Source: Herbidospora galbida (lineage in GTDB: Bacteria; Actinomycetota; Actinomycetes; Streptosporangiales; Streptosporangiaceae). Taken from it: 64,000 nt of DNA. Position numbers and translations under genes: made by a program. The notes beneath the pieces were generated by a model. The model had not been told where the DNA came from. It was given only the letters and a program-made list of their open reading frames with translations, and searched no databases. Shown here piece by piece: positions 53,140 to 62,474 of the stretch (the stretch's first letter is position 1; every line of letters begins with the position of its first letter). The stretch covers positions 248,001-312,000 of the forward strand of contig NZ_SZQA01000002.1 of assembly GCF_005233835.1 (NCBI RefSeq), given 5' to 3'.

Positions 53140-54532
53140 TGTGCCATGGTCCCCAGATGGCGAACGACAGGCCCTGGGACGACTGCACATTGACGTACAG
53201 GGTGTGAGAGCCCGGACCGAACGAGGCCCCGGCGAACTCCGCGCCCCCGTCGGTGCCGACCAGCCGCGAGAAGTCGAAGATCTGGCCGCGCCGGGTGAGG
53301 CCGCGCAGGTAGTTGCCGCCGTCGCCGTCCTCGCACAGGACCAGCGTGCCGTGCTTGCTCGTGGTGATGTTGTCGGGCAGGTCGAGCGCCAGCGACGAGG
53401 GCGACTCGTAGATCAGGCGCAGCCGCCCGGAACGGGTGTCGTGGGCGAAGACCTGGCCCCGGCCCTTGCCGAACCCCGACGGGGGCGTCTCGCCGGGTGC
53501 GGTCGCGCCGCCCTGGGTCGAGACGAAGTAGATGACGCCGTTGTCGTACACGGCCCCTTCGAGCCGGGAGAACAGCGCCGCGCCCTGGTCGCGGCCCTGG
53601 TTGCCGACGTACTGGATGGCCTGGTCGTTGGTGGGTTTCGTGGTGAACGTCGGGTCGGGGTCGTCGATGTCGACCCAGGTGGTCTCCCAGATCGAGCCCG
53701 GCGCGAGCCCCACCGACAGGTCGGCGCGCGGGCTGCGCTTCACCGCGAGCATCTGGAGCCGGCCACCGTCGAGGATCCGGCCCGCCCGGCCGGGGTGCTT
53801 GGGCGCCAGGTAGCGGTAGAAGCCCGAGGGGAAGCCGAAGTTGTCTTCGGTCAGGTAAATGGCGCCGCTGCCGGGGTCGAAGGCCGCCGATTCGTGGGCG
53901 AACCGACCGGCCTTCCTGATGGGTGTACGTGATGCGCTCCGCCGCAGCGGCACCTCGAAGATGTAGCCGTGCTTCTGCTTGAGCAGCGTGTTGTCGGCGC
54001 CGGTGAAGTCGTTGCCGACGTCGGGCCCGTTGACGGTCTCCTCGCAGGTCACCCAGGCTCCCCACGGCATGGGCCCGCCGGAGCAGTTCATCTGGGTGCC
54101 GTTCAGCGACACGCCCGAGCTGACGACCTCGCCGAACCGCGTGACGGTGAGCGTGGCGCAGCCGCCGCCGGCCGCCGGGTCGTAGGCGGCGGCCACGTCG
54201 CCGAAGGCCCCGACCGGGCCGTTGACCTCGTGATTGCGCACCAGGATCGCGGTGCCGCGCGGCCCGGAGAAGGCGGCCATGCCGTCGTGGCGGCCCGGGG
54301 TGAGGCCGCCCTGGGTGAAGGCGCTGCCCGCGGGGTTGAACGACCGGTAGGCGAACCCCTTCGGCAGTTCGAGGCGGACCACGCCGTCGCGCAGGTCGGC
54401 GACGGGGGCCAGCGGGCCGTAGTCGGCTCCGTGGACGCGTGTGGGCCGGGCGCCGGCCGCGGCGACCCCGGCGAAGGGGCCGCCTAACAGGGCGATCCCG
54501 GCGCTGCCGGTGATGAACGAACGTCGATCCAT
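53126..54532 (-). CDS. PhoX-like alkaline phosphatase (DUF839 family), Tat-exported
   Basis: 468 residues from ATG 54532 with CAGGGAG upstream. Twin-arginine signal DRRSFITGSAGIALLGG and Ala-rich cleavage region to ~residue 27. The body shows PhoX/DUF839 features: LPKGFAYRSF, HDGMAAFSG, ILVRNHEVNG, MNCSGGPMPWGAWVTCEET, HESAAFDPGSGAIYLTEDN, GFYRYL and a C-terminal LYVNVQ. The E/N/D clusters are candidate Ca/Fe ligands. PhoX enzymes hydrolyse phosphomonoesters outside the cell. No pho box was found. It lies 40 bp downstream of glmS on the same strand. Confidence 0.85.
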   Translation of the reverse strand: MDRRSFITGSAGIALLGGPFAGVAAAGARPTRVHGADYGPLAPVADLRDGVVRLELPKGFAYRSFNPAGSAFTQGGLTPGRHDGMAAFSGPRGTAILVRNHEVNGPVGAFGDVAAAYDPAAGGGCATLTVTRFGEVVSSGVSLNGTQMNCSGGPMPWGAWVTCEETVNGPDVGNDFTGADNTLLKQKHGYIFEVPLRRSASRTPIRKAGRFAHESAAFDPGSGAIYLTEDNFGFPSGFYRYLAPKHPGRAGRILDGGRLQMLAVKRSPRADLSVGLAPGSIWETTWVDIDDPDPTFTTKPTNDQAIQYVGNQGRDQGAALFSRLEGAVYDNGVIYFVSTQGGATAPGETPPSGFGKGRGQVFAHDTRSGRLRLIYESPSSLALDLPDNITTSKHGTLVLCEDGDGGNYLRGLTRRGQIFDFSRLVGTDGGAEFAGASFGPGSHTLYVNVQSSQGLSFAIWGPWHKGGF

Positions 54533-54572
54533 GAGGGCTCCCTGGTCATTCGCCGTTCATGTCACATTAATC

Positions 54573-56408
54573 TCATTCCACCGTCACGGACTTGGCGAGA
54601 TTGCGGGGCTGGTCGACGTCCAGGCCCTTGGCGCTGGCGAGCTCGCAGGCGAAGACCTGCAGGGGAACCGTCGTGACCAGCGGTTGCAGGAGCGTCGGGA
54701 CGGCCGGGACGCGGATCAGCGCGTCGGCGTAGGGTTCGACGGCCGTGTCGCCGTCCTCGCAGACGACGACGGTCATCGCGCCCCGGGCGCGGATCTCCTG
54801 GATGTTGGAGACGATCTTGCCGTGCAGGGTCGGTTCGCCCTTCGGCGACGGGACCACGACGACGACCGGCAGGCCCTCCTCGATCAGGGCTATCGGGCCG
54901 TGCTTCAGTTCCCCGGCCGCGAAGCCCTCGGCGTGCATGTACGCCAGCTCCTTGAGTTTCAGCGCGCCCTCCATGGCCACCGGGTAGCCGACGTGGCGTC
55001 CGAGGAACAGGACGCAGCGCTGGTTCTTCAGCGTGCGGGCGAGTTCGCGTACCGGCTCGACGGTGGTCAGCACCGCCTCCACGTCGGCGGGGGCCTTCGA
55101 GAGGCGGGCGAGGATGCCGGCGATCTCCTCGTCGGGGAGGGTCCGGCGGCGCTGCGCCAGGTAGAGGGCCATCAGGTAGCAGGCGACGAGCTGGGTCAGG
55201 AAGGCCTTCGTCGAGGCGACCGCGATCTCCGGCCCGGCGTGGGTGTAGATCACCGCGTCGGCCTCGCGCGGGATGGTCGAGCCGTTCACATTGCAGATCG
55301 CCAGCACGGCGGAGCCCTGTTCGCGGGCGTGCCGCAGCGCCATCAGGGTGTCCATGGTCTCGCCCGACTGGGAGATCACCACGATCAGCGTGCCGGAGCT
55401 CAGGATGGGGTCGCGGTAGCGGAACTCGCTGGCCAGCTCGACCTCGCAGGGCAGCCCGGCCCAGCGTTCGACCGCGTGCTTGGCGATCAGTCCGGCGTGG
55501 TAGCTGGTGCCGCAGGCCACGATGATCATCTTGTCGACCGTGCCGAGCGGGAGCCTGACCTCGTCGAGCCGCAGCCGGCCCTGTTCGTCGACCCGGCCGA
55601 GAAGCGTGTCGGCGATCGCGCGGGGCTGTTCGGCGATCTCCTTCAGCATGAAGTGGTCGTGGCCGCCCTTCTCGGCGGCCGTCGCGTCCCAGTCGACGAC
55701 GAACTCGCGGCAGGAGACCGGTATGCCGTCGAAGTCGGTGATCGTGACGTCGTGGGCGCGCAGTTCGACGACCTGGTCCTGGCCCAGTTCGATGGCGCGG
55801 CGGGTGTGCGCGATGAAGGCGGACACGTCGGAGCCCAGGAAGTTCTCCCCGACGCCCCGGCCGACGACCAGCGGCGAGTTGCGGCGCGCCCCGACGACCA
55901 GGTCGGGTTCGGCGGTGTCCACCGCGAGCAGGGTGAACGCGCCCTCCAGCCGCCGGCAGACGCGGCGCATCGCCTCGGCGAGGCCCGCGCCGGTGGCCCG
56001 TTCGTCCTCGATGAGGTGGGCGACGACCTCCGTGTCGGTGTCGGAGGCCAGGATGTGGCCCTTCTCGGCCAGGCCGGCCCGGAGGGCGGCGAAGTTCTCG
56101 ATGATGCCGTTGTGGATGACCGCGACCTGGGCGGGACAGTCGGTGTGGGGGTGGGCGTTCTGGTCGGTCGGGGCCCCGTGGGTGGCCCAGCGGGTGTGCC
56201 CGATGCCGACGGTGGCCTCGACGAGCGAGCTCTCGGCCAGCGCGGCCCGGAGATTGGCGAGCTTCCCGGCTCTCTTCTGTACGCTCAGCTTCCCGTTGAC
56301 CAGGGCGATCCCCGCCGAGTCGTAGCCCCGGTACTCCAACCGGGCCAAGCCGTCGACGACGACGTCGATGGCGAGACGTGAACCCACGTATCCGACAATC
56401 CCGCACAT
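54573..56408 (-). CDS. glmS: glutamine-fructose-6-phosphate aminotransferase (isomerizing)
   Basis: 611 residues from ATG 56408 so that Cys2 (MCGIVGYVG) becomes the N-terminal nucleophile; the open frame continues to 57503 but has no merit. Glutaminase domain with [17 protein letters not shown] and ASDTDTEV; two SIS domains with [24 protein letters not shown]; and the C-terminal AKSVTVE. It makes GlcN-6-P, the substrate of the neighbouring GlmM. GGGGGCG precedes the start. No glmS ribozyme was recognised in the 93-bp divergent gap with coaA. Confidence 0.97.
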   Translation of the reverse strand: MCGIVGYVGSRLAIDVVVDGLARLEYRGYDSAGIALVNGKLSVQKRAGKLANLRAALAESSLVEATVGIGHTRWATHGAPTDQNAHPHTDCPAQVAVIHNGIIENFAALRAGLAEKGHILASDTDTEVVAHLIEDERATGAGLAEAMRRVCRRLEGAFTLLAVDTAEPDLVVGARRNSPLVVGRGVGENFLGSDVSAFIAHTRRAIELGQDQVVELRAHDVTITDFDGIPVSCREFVVDWDATAAEKGGHDHFMLKEIAEQPRAIADTLLGRVDEQGRLRLDEVRLPLGTVDKMIIVACGTSYHAGLIAKHAVERWAGLPCEVELASEFRYRDPILSSGTLIVVISQSGETMDTLMALRHAREQGSAVLAICNVNGSTIPREADAVIYTHAGPEIAVASTKAFLTQLVACYLMALYLAQRRRTLPDEEIAGILARLSKAPADVEAVLTTVEPVRELARTLKNQRCVLFLGRHVGYPVAMEGALKLKELAYMHAEGFAAGELKHGPIALIEEGLPVVVVVPSPKGEPTLHGKIVSNIQEIRARGAMTVVVCEDGDTAVEPYADALIRVPAVPTLLQPLVTTVPLQVFACELASAKGLDVDQPRNLAKSVTVE

Positions 56409-56487
56409 AGTTCGCCCCCAATCACGTATGGGACAGAACATTCCTTTTCGCCAGTCCTGGAAACTCCACCGGCGGTCAAGATCGGGG

Positions 56488-56493
56488 TAGGGT
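56488..56493 (+). promoter_or_regulatory. -10 box TAGGGT of coaA
   Basis: TAGGGT ends eight bases before GTG 56502, placing the transcript start at or next to the start codon. It supports GTG 56502 over TTG 56493. Confidence 0.4.
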
Positions 56494-56501
56494 TGGGCGT
56501 C

Positions 56502-57425
56502 GTGGCGGATCGGGACGCGTATGTCGAGCTGAGCCGGGCCCAGTGGGGTGAGCTGCGGCGCAATACGCCGATGACGCTCACCGAGGCCGAACTCGAAGAG
56601 CTCAGGGGGGTCGACGACCCCATCGATCTGGCCGAAGTGACCGATATCTACCTGCCGCTGACCCGGCTGCTGAACCTTCACTTCACCGGCGCCCGCCAGC
56701 GCGGGGCCGCCGTCAGCACCTTCCTCGGCGACGACGCCGCGCCGCCTCCCTACATCCTGGGCATCGCCGGCAGCGTCGCGGTCGGCAAGTCGACCACGGC
56801 ACGGTTGCTGCACACTCTGCTCGCCCGCTGGCCCGAGCACCCGCGCGTCGACCTGATCACCACCGACAGCTTCCTCTACCCCAACGCGATCCTCGCCGAG
56901 CGCGACATCATGCACCGCAAGGGCTTCCCCGAGAGCTACGACCGGCGGGCCCTGGTCAAGTTCGTGGCCGACGTGAAGCGCGGCCGGTCCGAGGTGCACG
57001 CCCCGGTCTACTCCCACCTCGAATACGACGTCGTGCCGGGCGCCCGGCAGGTGGTGAAAAGCCCCGACATCCTGATCGTCGAGGGCCTGAACGTCCTGCA
57101 GCCGGCACCGCCCACGGCGCTGGCGGTGAACGACTACTTCGACTTCTCGATCTACGTCGACGCCCGGGTGGAAGACATCCGAGGCTGGTACGTCGACCGT
57201 TTCCACAAGCTCCGGCGCACCGCCTTCTCCGACCCGAAGTCCTACTTCAGGCACATCGCGGAACTGTCGGAGGACGAGGCGACCGTCTTCGCGCGGAACG
57301 TGTGGCGCGACATCAACGAGCGCAACCTGGTGGAGAACATCGCTCCCACGCGCGGGCGGGCGGGGCTCATCCTCCAGAAGGGGCCCGACCACTCGATCAG
57401 AAGGATCCGGTTGAGGCGGGTCTGA
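56502..57425 (+). CDS. coaA: pantothenate kinase, type I
   Basis: About 307 residues from GTG 56502 ([20 protein letters not shown]); a TTG at 56493 gives three more. P-loop [51 protein letters not shown], and IVEGLNVLQ. First step of CoA synthesis, feedback-inhibited by CoA in type I enzymes. Divergent from glmS. Confidence 0.96.
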   Translation: MADRDAYVELSRAQWGELRRNTPMTLTEAELEELRGVDDPIDLAEVTDIYLPLTRLLNLHFTGARQRGAAVSTFLGDDAAPPPYILGIAGSVAVGKSTTARLLHTLLARWPEHPRVDLITTDSFLYPNAILAERDIMHRKGFPESYDRRALVKFVADVKRGRSEVHAPVYSHLEYDVVPGARQVVKSPDILIVEGLNVLQPAPPTALAVNDYFDFSIYVDARVEDIRGWYVDRFHKLRRTAFSDPKSYFRHIAELSEDEATVFARNVWRDINERNLVENIAPTRGRAGLILQKGPDHSIRRIRLRRV

Positions 57426-57481
57426 TGTGAAGGTTTTCCACAGGTTCCGGCGGATGCGAAACCGCGTTCGACGCCTGCGGC

Positions 57482-57487
57482 CATAAT
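57482..57487 (+). promoter_or_regulatory. -10 box CATAAT of the DUF389 gene
   Basis: CATAAT ends seven bases before GTG 57495, so the mRNA is predicted to be leaderless. No -35 consensus recognised. Confidence 0.45.
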
Positions 57488-57494
57488 CGGTCGC

Positions 57495-58451
57495 GTGCTG
57501 CACATTCGGGTCATCAGCCCCGCCCCGGTCACCGACGCGGTCGTGGGGTGCCTGAGGGAAGCGACGGGGGTCACCAACCTCGTGGTTCTCGCCGGGGTCG
57601 CGCGATCTCCCGAGGGTGATCTCGTCGAGTTCGACGTCGCCCGGGAGGCCGCCAACGGGGTCATCGAGAGCCTGCGTGGCCTCGGGATCGAGAGCAGCGG
57701 GTCGATCGCGGTCGAGAAGATCGACATCGCGATCTCCGAGGCCGCCGACCGGGCCCGTGAGGAGGCGCCCGGCGAGGGCGACGACGCTGTGGTCTGGGAG
57801 GAACTCGCCGCACGGGTGGCCGACGACAGTCGCATGACGTGGGCGTTCGTCGTCTTCCTCGCCATCGCCACGCAGCTCGCCGCGATCGGGGTGCTGCTCA
57901 ACTCGCCGATCCTGATCGTCGGGGCGATGGTGCTCGGGCCCGAGTTCGGGCCGATCGCGGCCGTCTGCTTCGGGCTCATGCAGCGGGAGTACGGGCTGAT
58001 CGGGGCCGCGGTCCGCAACCTGGTCATCGGGTTCGCCGCGGCCATCGCGGTCACCCTGGCCTGCGCGCTGGTGGCCCGGGGGCTCGGCTGGATCGAACCG
58101 GCGATGATCGCCGAGGGGAACACCGAAGAGGTCAACTTCATCGTCAAACCCGACCGGTGGTCGTTCATCGTCGCCCTGCTGGCTGGGATCGCCGGAGTGC
58201 TGTCGATCACGGCCGGGAAGTCGTCGTCGCTGGTCGGGGTGTTCATCTCGGTCACCACCGTGCCGGCCGCCGGATACGCCGCCGTCGCGGTCGCCCTCGG
58301 CGAGTGGGCCGAGGTCGGGCAGGCGGCGCTGCAGCTCGGGGTGAACATCCTCGGCATGGTCATCGCGGGCACGCTCACCCTGCTGGCCCAGCGGCTCCTC
58401 TGGGGGAAGTACGGCGAACGAGTCGGTCCGCGACCACGGTCTGACCGATGA
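57495..58451 (+). CDS. DUF389 family membrane protein
   Basis: 318 residues from GTG 57495. Residues 1-~85 form a soluble ACT-like ferredoxin fold (MLHIRVISPAPVTDAVVGCL, VEKIDIAISEAADRA), then a linker and about six membrane helices with SRMTWAFVVFLAIATQLAAI, GVLLNSPILIVGAMVLGPEF, GPIAAVCFGLMQREY and FIVKPDRWSFIVALLAGIAG. The SPILIVGAMVLGPEFGPI motif is diagnostic of DUF389. Function unknown; the N-terminal domain suggests ligand gating of a transporter-like core. Monocistronic in appearance. Confidence 0.88.
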   Translation: MLHIRVISPAPVTDAVVGCLREATGVTNLVVLAGVARSPEGDLVEFDVAREAANGVIESLRGLGIESSGSIAVEKIDIAISEAADRAREEAPGEGDDAVVWEELAARVADDSRMTWAFVVFLAIATQLAAIGVLLNSPILIVGAMVLGPEFGPIAAVCFGLMQREYGLIGAAVRNLVIGFAAAIAVTLACALVARGLGWIEPAMIAEGNTEEVNFIVKPDRWSFIVALLAGIAGVLSITAGKSSSLVGVFISVTTVPAAGYAAVAVALGEWAEVGQAALQLGVNILGMVIAGTLTLLAQRLLWGKYGERVGPRPRSDR

Positions 58452-58491
58452 CTCGTTCTTATGGGCGACGACCCGTCGACAGGTGAAGGAG

Positions 58492-58497
58492 TACTGT
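58492..58497 (+). promoter_or_regulatory. -10 box TACTGT of the ABC operon
   Basis: TACTGT ends seven bases before ATG 58505; a GAAGGAG also overlaps this area (58485-58491), so the start could be leaderless or served by a distant ribosome binding site. Confidence 0.45.
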
Positions 58498-58504
58498 CCC
58501 GATC

Positions 58505-59395
58505 ATGACCATCCTCGCCACCGAGGCGCTCACCAAGCGATATCCCCGGGTCACCGCGCTCGACGGGCTCACCGTCTCCGTCGGCGCCGGGGTGACCGGG
58601 CTGGTGGGCGCCAACGGCGCGGGCAAGTCCACGCTGATCAAGATCCTTCTCGGGCTGGTCCCGGCGAGCGAGGGCTCGGCCCGGGTGCTCGGCCTCGACC
58701 CGGCCACGCAGGGGCAGGAGATCAGGCGCTCCGTCGGCTACATGCCGGAGCACGACTGCCTGCCGCCCGACCAGTCCGCCACCGAGTTCGTCGTCCACAT
58801 GGCCCGCATGTCCGGCCTGCCGCGCACCACGGCCCGCGAACGGGCCGCCGACACGCTGCGCCACGTCGGGCTCCAGGAAGAGCGCTACCGGCCGATCGGG
58901 GGCTACTCGACCGGCATGAAGCAGCGGGTCAAGCTGGCCCAGGCGCTCGTCCACGACCCCAAGGTCATCTTCCTCGACGAGCCGACCAACGGCCTCGACC
59001 CGCAGGGCCGCGACGAGATGCTGCGCCTGGTCCACCGGATCGGCACCGAGTTCGGCATCAGCGTCCTGGTCTGCTCCCACCTGCTGGGCGAGCTCGAACG
59101 CATCTGCGACCACGTGATCGTCATCGACGCCGGGCGGTTGCTGCGCTCCTCGGCGATCGGCGAGCTCACCCAGGCGTCCCAGGTGATCTCCGTGGAGGTC
59201 GAGGAGGGCCTGGAGAAGCTGGCCGCCCGGCTGACCGAGACGGGCGAGACCGTCGCCGTCGAGGGCCGCTCCCTGACGGTGCAGGTGCGCGCCGACGAGA
59301 CCTACGACCTGCTCAGAGACGCGGTCGTCGACCTCGATCTCAACCTGGTCCGCCTGGAGCAGCGCCACGCCCGCATTGAGGATGTGTTCCGATGA
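58505..59395 (+). CDS. ABC transporter ATP-binding protein (first pair)
   Basis: 296 residues from ATG 58505. Walker A GANGAGKST, signature YSTGMKQRVKLA, Walker B VIFLDEPTNGLDP, switch His in CSHLLGELE. The ~75-residue C-terminal extension (SVEVEEGLEKLAARLTETGE) is typical of drug/lipid exporter-type ATPases (DrrA/CcmA class). ATGA overlap with the permease gene makes them one functional pair. Confidence 0.93.
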   Translation: MTILATEALTKRYPRVTALDGLTVSVGAGVTGLVGANGAGKSTLIKILLGLVPASEGSARVLGLDPATQGQEIRRSVGYMPEHDCLPPDQSATEFVVHMARMSGLPRTTARERAADTLRHVGLQEERYRPIGGYSTGMKQRVKLAQALVHDPKVIFLDEPTNGLDPQGRDEMLRLVHRIGTEFGISVLVCSHLLGELERICDHVIVIDAGRLLRSSAIGELTQASQVISVEVEEGLEKLAARLTETGETVAVEGRSLTVQVRADETYDLLRDAVVDLDLNLVRLEQRHARIEDVFR

Positions 59396-60258
59396 GCCAG
59401 CCCACCGGCGTCATTCACGACATCGGTTACCGCCACTACGACGGGCCCCGGCTCGGGCGGGGCGCCGCCGCCGTCGCGCTGGGCGTGCACAGCCTGCGTG
59501 GCACCTTCGGGCTCGGCCGCACCTTCAAGTCGAAGATCATGCCGTTCCTGCTGTTCGGGGCCATGATGCTCCCGGCCGTGGTGTCGATCGCGATCATGGC
59601 GCTGCTGAAGCAGGCGCCGATGAGTTACACCGACTACGCGGTCTTCATGCAGCCGGTCATCGCGATCTTCCTGGCCGCGCAGTCGCCGGTGCTGGTGGCG
59701 CCCGACCTGCGCCACCGGGTGATCCCGCTCTACCTGTCGCGGCCCAACACGATCATCGACTACATCGGGGCCAAGCTCGCGGCGATGATCGTGGCGCTGC
59801 TGATCCTGATGGTCGTGCCGCTCACCGTGCAGTTCATCGGCGAGCTGCTGATCGACCTGCCGATGCCCCTGCACACCCACGAATACCTCGCCGCGCTCGG
59901 CGGTTCGCTGCTCAACGCGGTGCTGCTGACGTCGATCGGGCTGACGCTGGCGTCCTTCACGCCGCGCCGGGGGCTCGGGGTCGCCTCGGTGATCGCGTTC
60001 TACATGTTCACGCTGGCCGCCTCGGCGGTGCTCACCGGGGTGCTCGAGAGCGAGGGCTACAGCGACGCCGCGTCGTGGAGCATCCTGCTCAACCCGTTCT
60101 TCCTGGTCAACGCCGTACAGACCAATCTGTTCGGCACTCAGCCCACCGAAGGTCTGCCCTTCCCGCCCGGGGCGGGGCCGGCGCTGATCCTCCTCGCCGT
60201 GGTGGCCCTGGCCCTCACCGGGCTCTACGCCCGCTACCGGAAGGCGCTGGCCGCATGA
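59392..60258 (+). CDS. ABC-2 type permease (first pair)
   Basis: 288 residues from ATG 59392. A cytoplasmic N-terminus with HDIGYRHYDGPRLGRGAAAV is a distinctive opening shared by a group of actinobacterial ABC-2 permeases. Six membrane helices follow (FLLFGAMMLPAVVSIAIMAL, YAVFMQPVIAIFLAAQSPVL, ...). Overlaps both neighbours. Substrate unknown. Confidence 0.88.
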   Translation: MSQPTGVIHDIGYRHYDGPRLGRGAAAVALGVHSLRGTFGLGRTFKSKIMPFLLFGAMMLPAVVSIAIMALLKQAPMSYTDYAVFMQPVIAIFLAAQSPVLVAPDLRHRVIPLYLSRPNTIIDYIGAKLAAMIVALLILMVVPLTVQFIGELLIDLPMPLHTHEYLAALGGSLLNAVLLTSIGLTLASFTPRRGLGVASVIAFYMFTLAASAVLTGVLESEGYSDAASWSILLNPFFLVNAVQTNLFGTQPTEGLPFPPGAGPALILLAVVALALTGLYARYRKALAA

Positions 60259-61163
60259 GCGTGATCGAGATCCGGCAGGTCAGCCGGTGGTACGGCAACG
60301 TCGTCGCGGTCAACGACGTGACGATGACGATCGGCCCCGGCGTGACCGGCCTGCTCGGCCCCAACGGCGCCGGGAAGTCGACCCTGCTGCACCTGATGGC
60401 CGGTTTCCTCCAGCCGTCGGGCGGCACGGCCACCCTCGACGCCAAGCCGATCTGGAAGAACTACGACGTCTACCGCACGATCGGCCTGGTGCCCGAGAAA
60501 GAGGGCGTCTACAACTTCCTCACCGGGTGGCAGTTCGTGCAGTCGGCCGCCCGGCTCCACGGCCTCGGCGACGACGCGGCCGAACGGGCCATCGCCCAGG
60601 TCGACATGGCCGCCGCCAAAGACCGGCGGATCGAGACCTATTCCAAGGGCATGCGGCAGCGCATCAAGGTCGCGGGGGCGCTCGTCCACGAGCCGTCGGT
60701 GCTGCTGCTCGACGAGCCGTTCAACGGCATGGACCCGCGCCAGCGGCTCCACCTGATGGACCTGGTCCGCGACCTCGGGGCGGCCGGCAAGACCATCGTG
60801 TTCAGCTCCCACATCCTCGAAGAGGTCGAACGGGTAGCCCAGCAGATCGAGGTCATGGTCGCCGGCCGGCACGCCGCCTCGGGCGACTACCGGGAGATCC
60901 GGCGGCGGATGACCGACCGGCCCCACCTGTTCAGGGTGCGCTCCTCCGACGACCGGCGGCTGGCGGCCGCGCTGATCGCCGACACCGCCTCAGACGGGGT
61001 GTCGTTCACGCCGCAGGGTCTGGAGGTCCGCACCGTCGAGTTCCGGCGCTTCACCCACCAGCTCCCGAGGCTCGCCCGCGACCTGGGCGTCCGCCTGTGG
61101 CAGGTGTCCCCGACCGACGAAGACCTGGAAAGCGTCTTCTCCTACCTGAGCGGCCGATCATGA
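60255..61163 (+). CDS. ABC transporter ATP-binding protein (second pair)
   Basis: 302 residues from ATG 60255, overlapping the permease stop. Walker A GPNGAGKST, signature YSKGMRQRIKVA, Walker B VLLLDEPFNGMDP, SSHILEEVE. C-terminal ~85 residues form a regulatory extension (PHLFRVRSSDDRRLAAALIA). Paralogue of the ATPase at 58505. Confidence 0.92.
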   Translation: MSVIEIRQVSRWYGNVVAVNDVTMTIGPGVTGLLGPNGAGKSTLLHLMAGFLQPSGGTATLDAKPIWKNYDVYRTIGLVPEKEGVYNFLTGWQFVQSAARLHGLGDDAAERAIAQVDMAAAKDRRIETYSKGMRQRIKVAGALVHEPSVLLLDEPFNGMDPRQRLHLMDLVRDLGAAGKTIVFSSHILEEVERVAQQIEVMVAGRHAASGDYREIRRRMTDRPHLFRVRSSDDRRLAAALIADTASDGVSFTPQGLEVRTVEFRRFTHQLPRLARDLGVRLWQVSPTDEDLESVFSYLSGRS

Positions 61164-61876
61164 ACACCGTCGTCGCGTCCATCACCTACCGGGCCATGCT
61201 GGGCCGCAAGCGGATCTGGCTGCTGGCCCTGCTGCCCATCGCGCTGATCGCCTTCGCCCTGCTGTTCCGCTTCATCGGGGGCGGCGACGAGAGCGTCGCC
61301 GTGGAACTCATGCGGACCTTCGCGATCGGCACCATGCTGCCCCTGCTCGGCCTGATCGCCGGGACCGGGGTGATCGCGCCGGAGATCGAAGACGGCACGA
61401 TCATCCACCTCATGTCGAAGCCGATCTCACGTCCGGTGATCGCGCTCACCAAGTTCGTCGTGGCGGCCTCGCTGATGGTGGCCTTCTCGGTGATCCCGAC
61501 CTACGTGGCGGCCTACATCCTGATCGGCACCGAATCGGGCATCGCCAGTGGCTTCGCGCTGGGCGCCCTGTTCGCCGGGATCGCCTACGCCGCCGTGTTC
61601 CTCCTCCTCGGAGTCGTCTCCCGGCACGCCGTCACCATCGGCGTGATCTACGCGTTGGTGTGGGAAGGTCTCATCGGCGGGTATGTGCCGGGAGCCCGGC
61701 GTTTCTCCATCCAGCAGTGGGCCCAGTCGATCGCCGACCAGGTGACGACCTCGGCCTTCCTGAAGTCGGAGGTGGCGCTGAGCTTCGCCGTCCCGGCCAT
61801 GATCATCGTCGTGGTGGGGTCGGTACTGTGGGCCGGTCAGCGGCTACGGGTGCTCTCACTCACGGGGGACGAGTGA
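61160..61876 (+). CDS. ABC-2 type permease (second pair)
   Basis: 238 residues from ATG 61160 (ATGA overlap). Six membrane helices, with TGVIAPEIEDGTIIHLMSKPISR, the characteristic ABC-2 cytoplasmic loop after helix 2. No long N-terminal extension, unlike the first permease. Its stop overlaps the acpS start, so the cofactor gene is translationally coupled to the exporter. Confidence 0.88.
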   Translation: MNTVVASITYRAMLGRKRIWLLALLPIALIAFALLFRFIGGGDESVAVELMRTFAIGTMLPLLGLIAGTGVIAPEIEDGTIIHLMSKPISRPVIALTKFVVAASLMVAFSVIPTYVAAYILIGTESGIASGFALGALFAGIAYAAVFLLLGVVSRHAVTIGVIYALVWEGLIGGYVPGARRFSIQQWAQSIADQVTTSAFLKSEVALSFAVPAMIIVVVGSVLWAGQRLRVLSLTGDE

Positions 61877-62331
61877 TCGTCGGTATCGGGGTCGACCTGG
61901 TGGACGTCGCACGGTTCGCGGCCACCCTGGAACGCCGGCCCGCCCTGCGCGAACGCCTCTTCACCGAGGTCGAACTCCAGGGCCGCTCGGTCTCGACCGG
62001 GCTGGTCTCCGGCCAGGCCGGTGCGCTGTGCACCGGCCACGCCGGAGACGAACTCTGCGGCGAGACCTTCGCCGACGCGGGCCGCGAGGTCCCGGTGGCG
62101 TCTTTGGCGGCCCGCTTCGCCGCCAAGGAGGCGGTCGCGAAGTCCCTGGGCGGCCCGCCGGGCCTGGCCCACCGCGAGGCCGAGGTCGTCGTCGGCGACC
62201 ACGGCCGGCCGATGCTCATGGTCAGCGGGCGGGCCGAGGAGATCGCGGGAGAACTGGGCGTGCGCCGATGGCACCTGTCGTTGAGCCACGACGGCGGCTT
62301 CGCGGTCGCCTACGTGATCGCCGAAGGCTGA
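61873..62331 (+). CDS. acpS: holo-[acyl-carrier-protein] synthase with an internal insertion
   Basis: 152 residues from GTG 61873. GIGVDLVDVARFAATLER (Mg ligand Asp8), RFAAKEAVAKSLG (Glu86), and the C-terminal WHLSLSHDGGFAVAYVIAEG. It transfers 4'-phosphopantetheine from CoA to acyl carrier proteins. Typical AcpS has ~120-125 residues. Here ~30 extra residues (about 36-73, containing Cys53 and Cys62) sit between FTEVEL and PVASLAARF. The insertion is in frame and of normal composition, so the gene looks intact. Confidence 0.92.
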   Translation: MIVGIGVDLVDVARFAATLERRPALRERLFTEVELQGRSVSTGLVSGQAGALCTGHAGDELCGETFADAGREVPVASLAARFAAKEAVAKSLGGPPGLAHREAEVVVGDHGRPMLMVSGRAEEIAGELGVRRWHLSLSHDGGFAVAYVIAEG

Positions 62332-62461
62332 TCGGCCCCCCGCCGTCGACGGGTTCTGCTCCGTTACGGCTCCGCCCACCCCGGCACTGACCGCCGCCCC
62401 GGCCGGCAGGCGGCCGACCAGCGCTCCTCGGCCGCCGAGGCGAAGCGCCGCGACGGCGGGA

Positions 62462-62467
62462 TAGCGT
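62462..62467 (+). promoter_or_regulatory. -10 box TAGCGT of nnrDE
   Basis: TAGCGT ends seven bases before ATG 62475; no ribosome binding site is present, so a leaderless mRNA is predicted. Confidence 0.45.
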
Positions 62468-62474
62468 CGTCACT

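Noticed and set aside
56409-56501. glmS ribozyme in the glmS leader
   Set aside because: Only 93 bp separate glmS and coaA, and no ribozyme-like core is visible.
56409-57503. 365-codon N-terminal extension of glmS
   Set aside because: GlmS needs Cys at position 2 after Met removal, and the extension overlaps coaA on the other strand.
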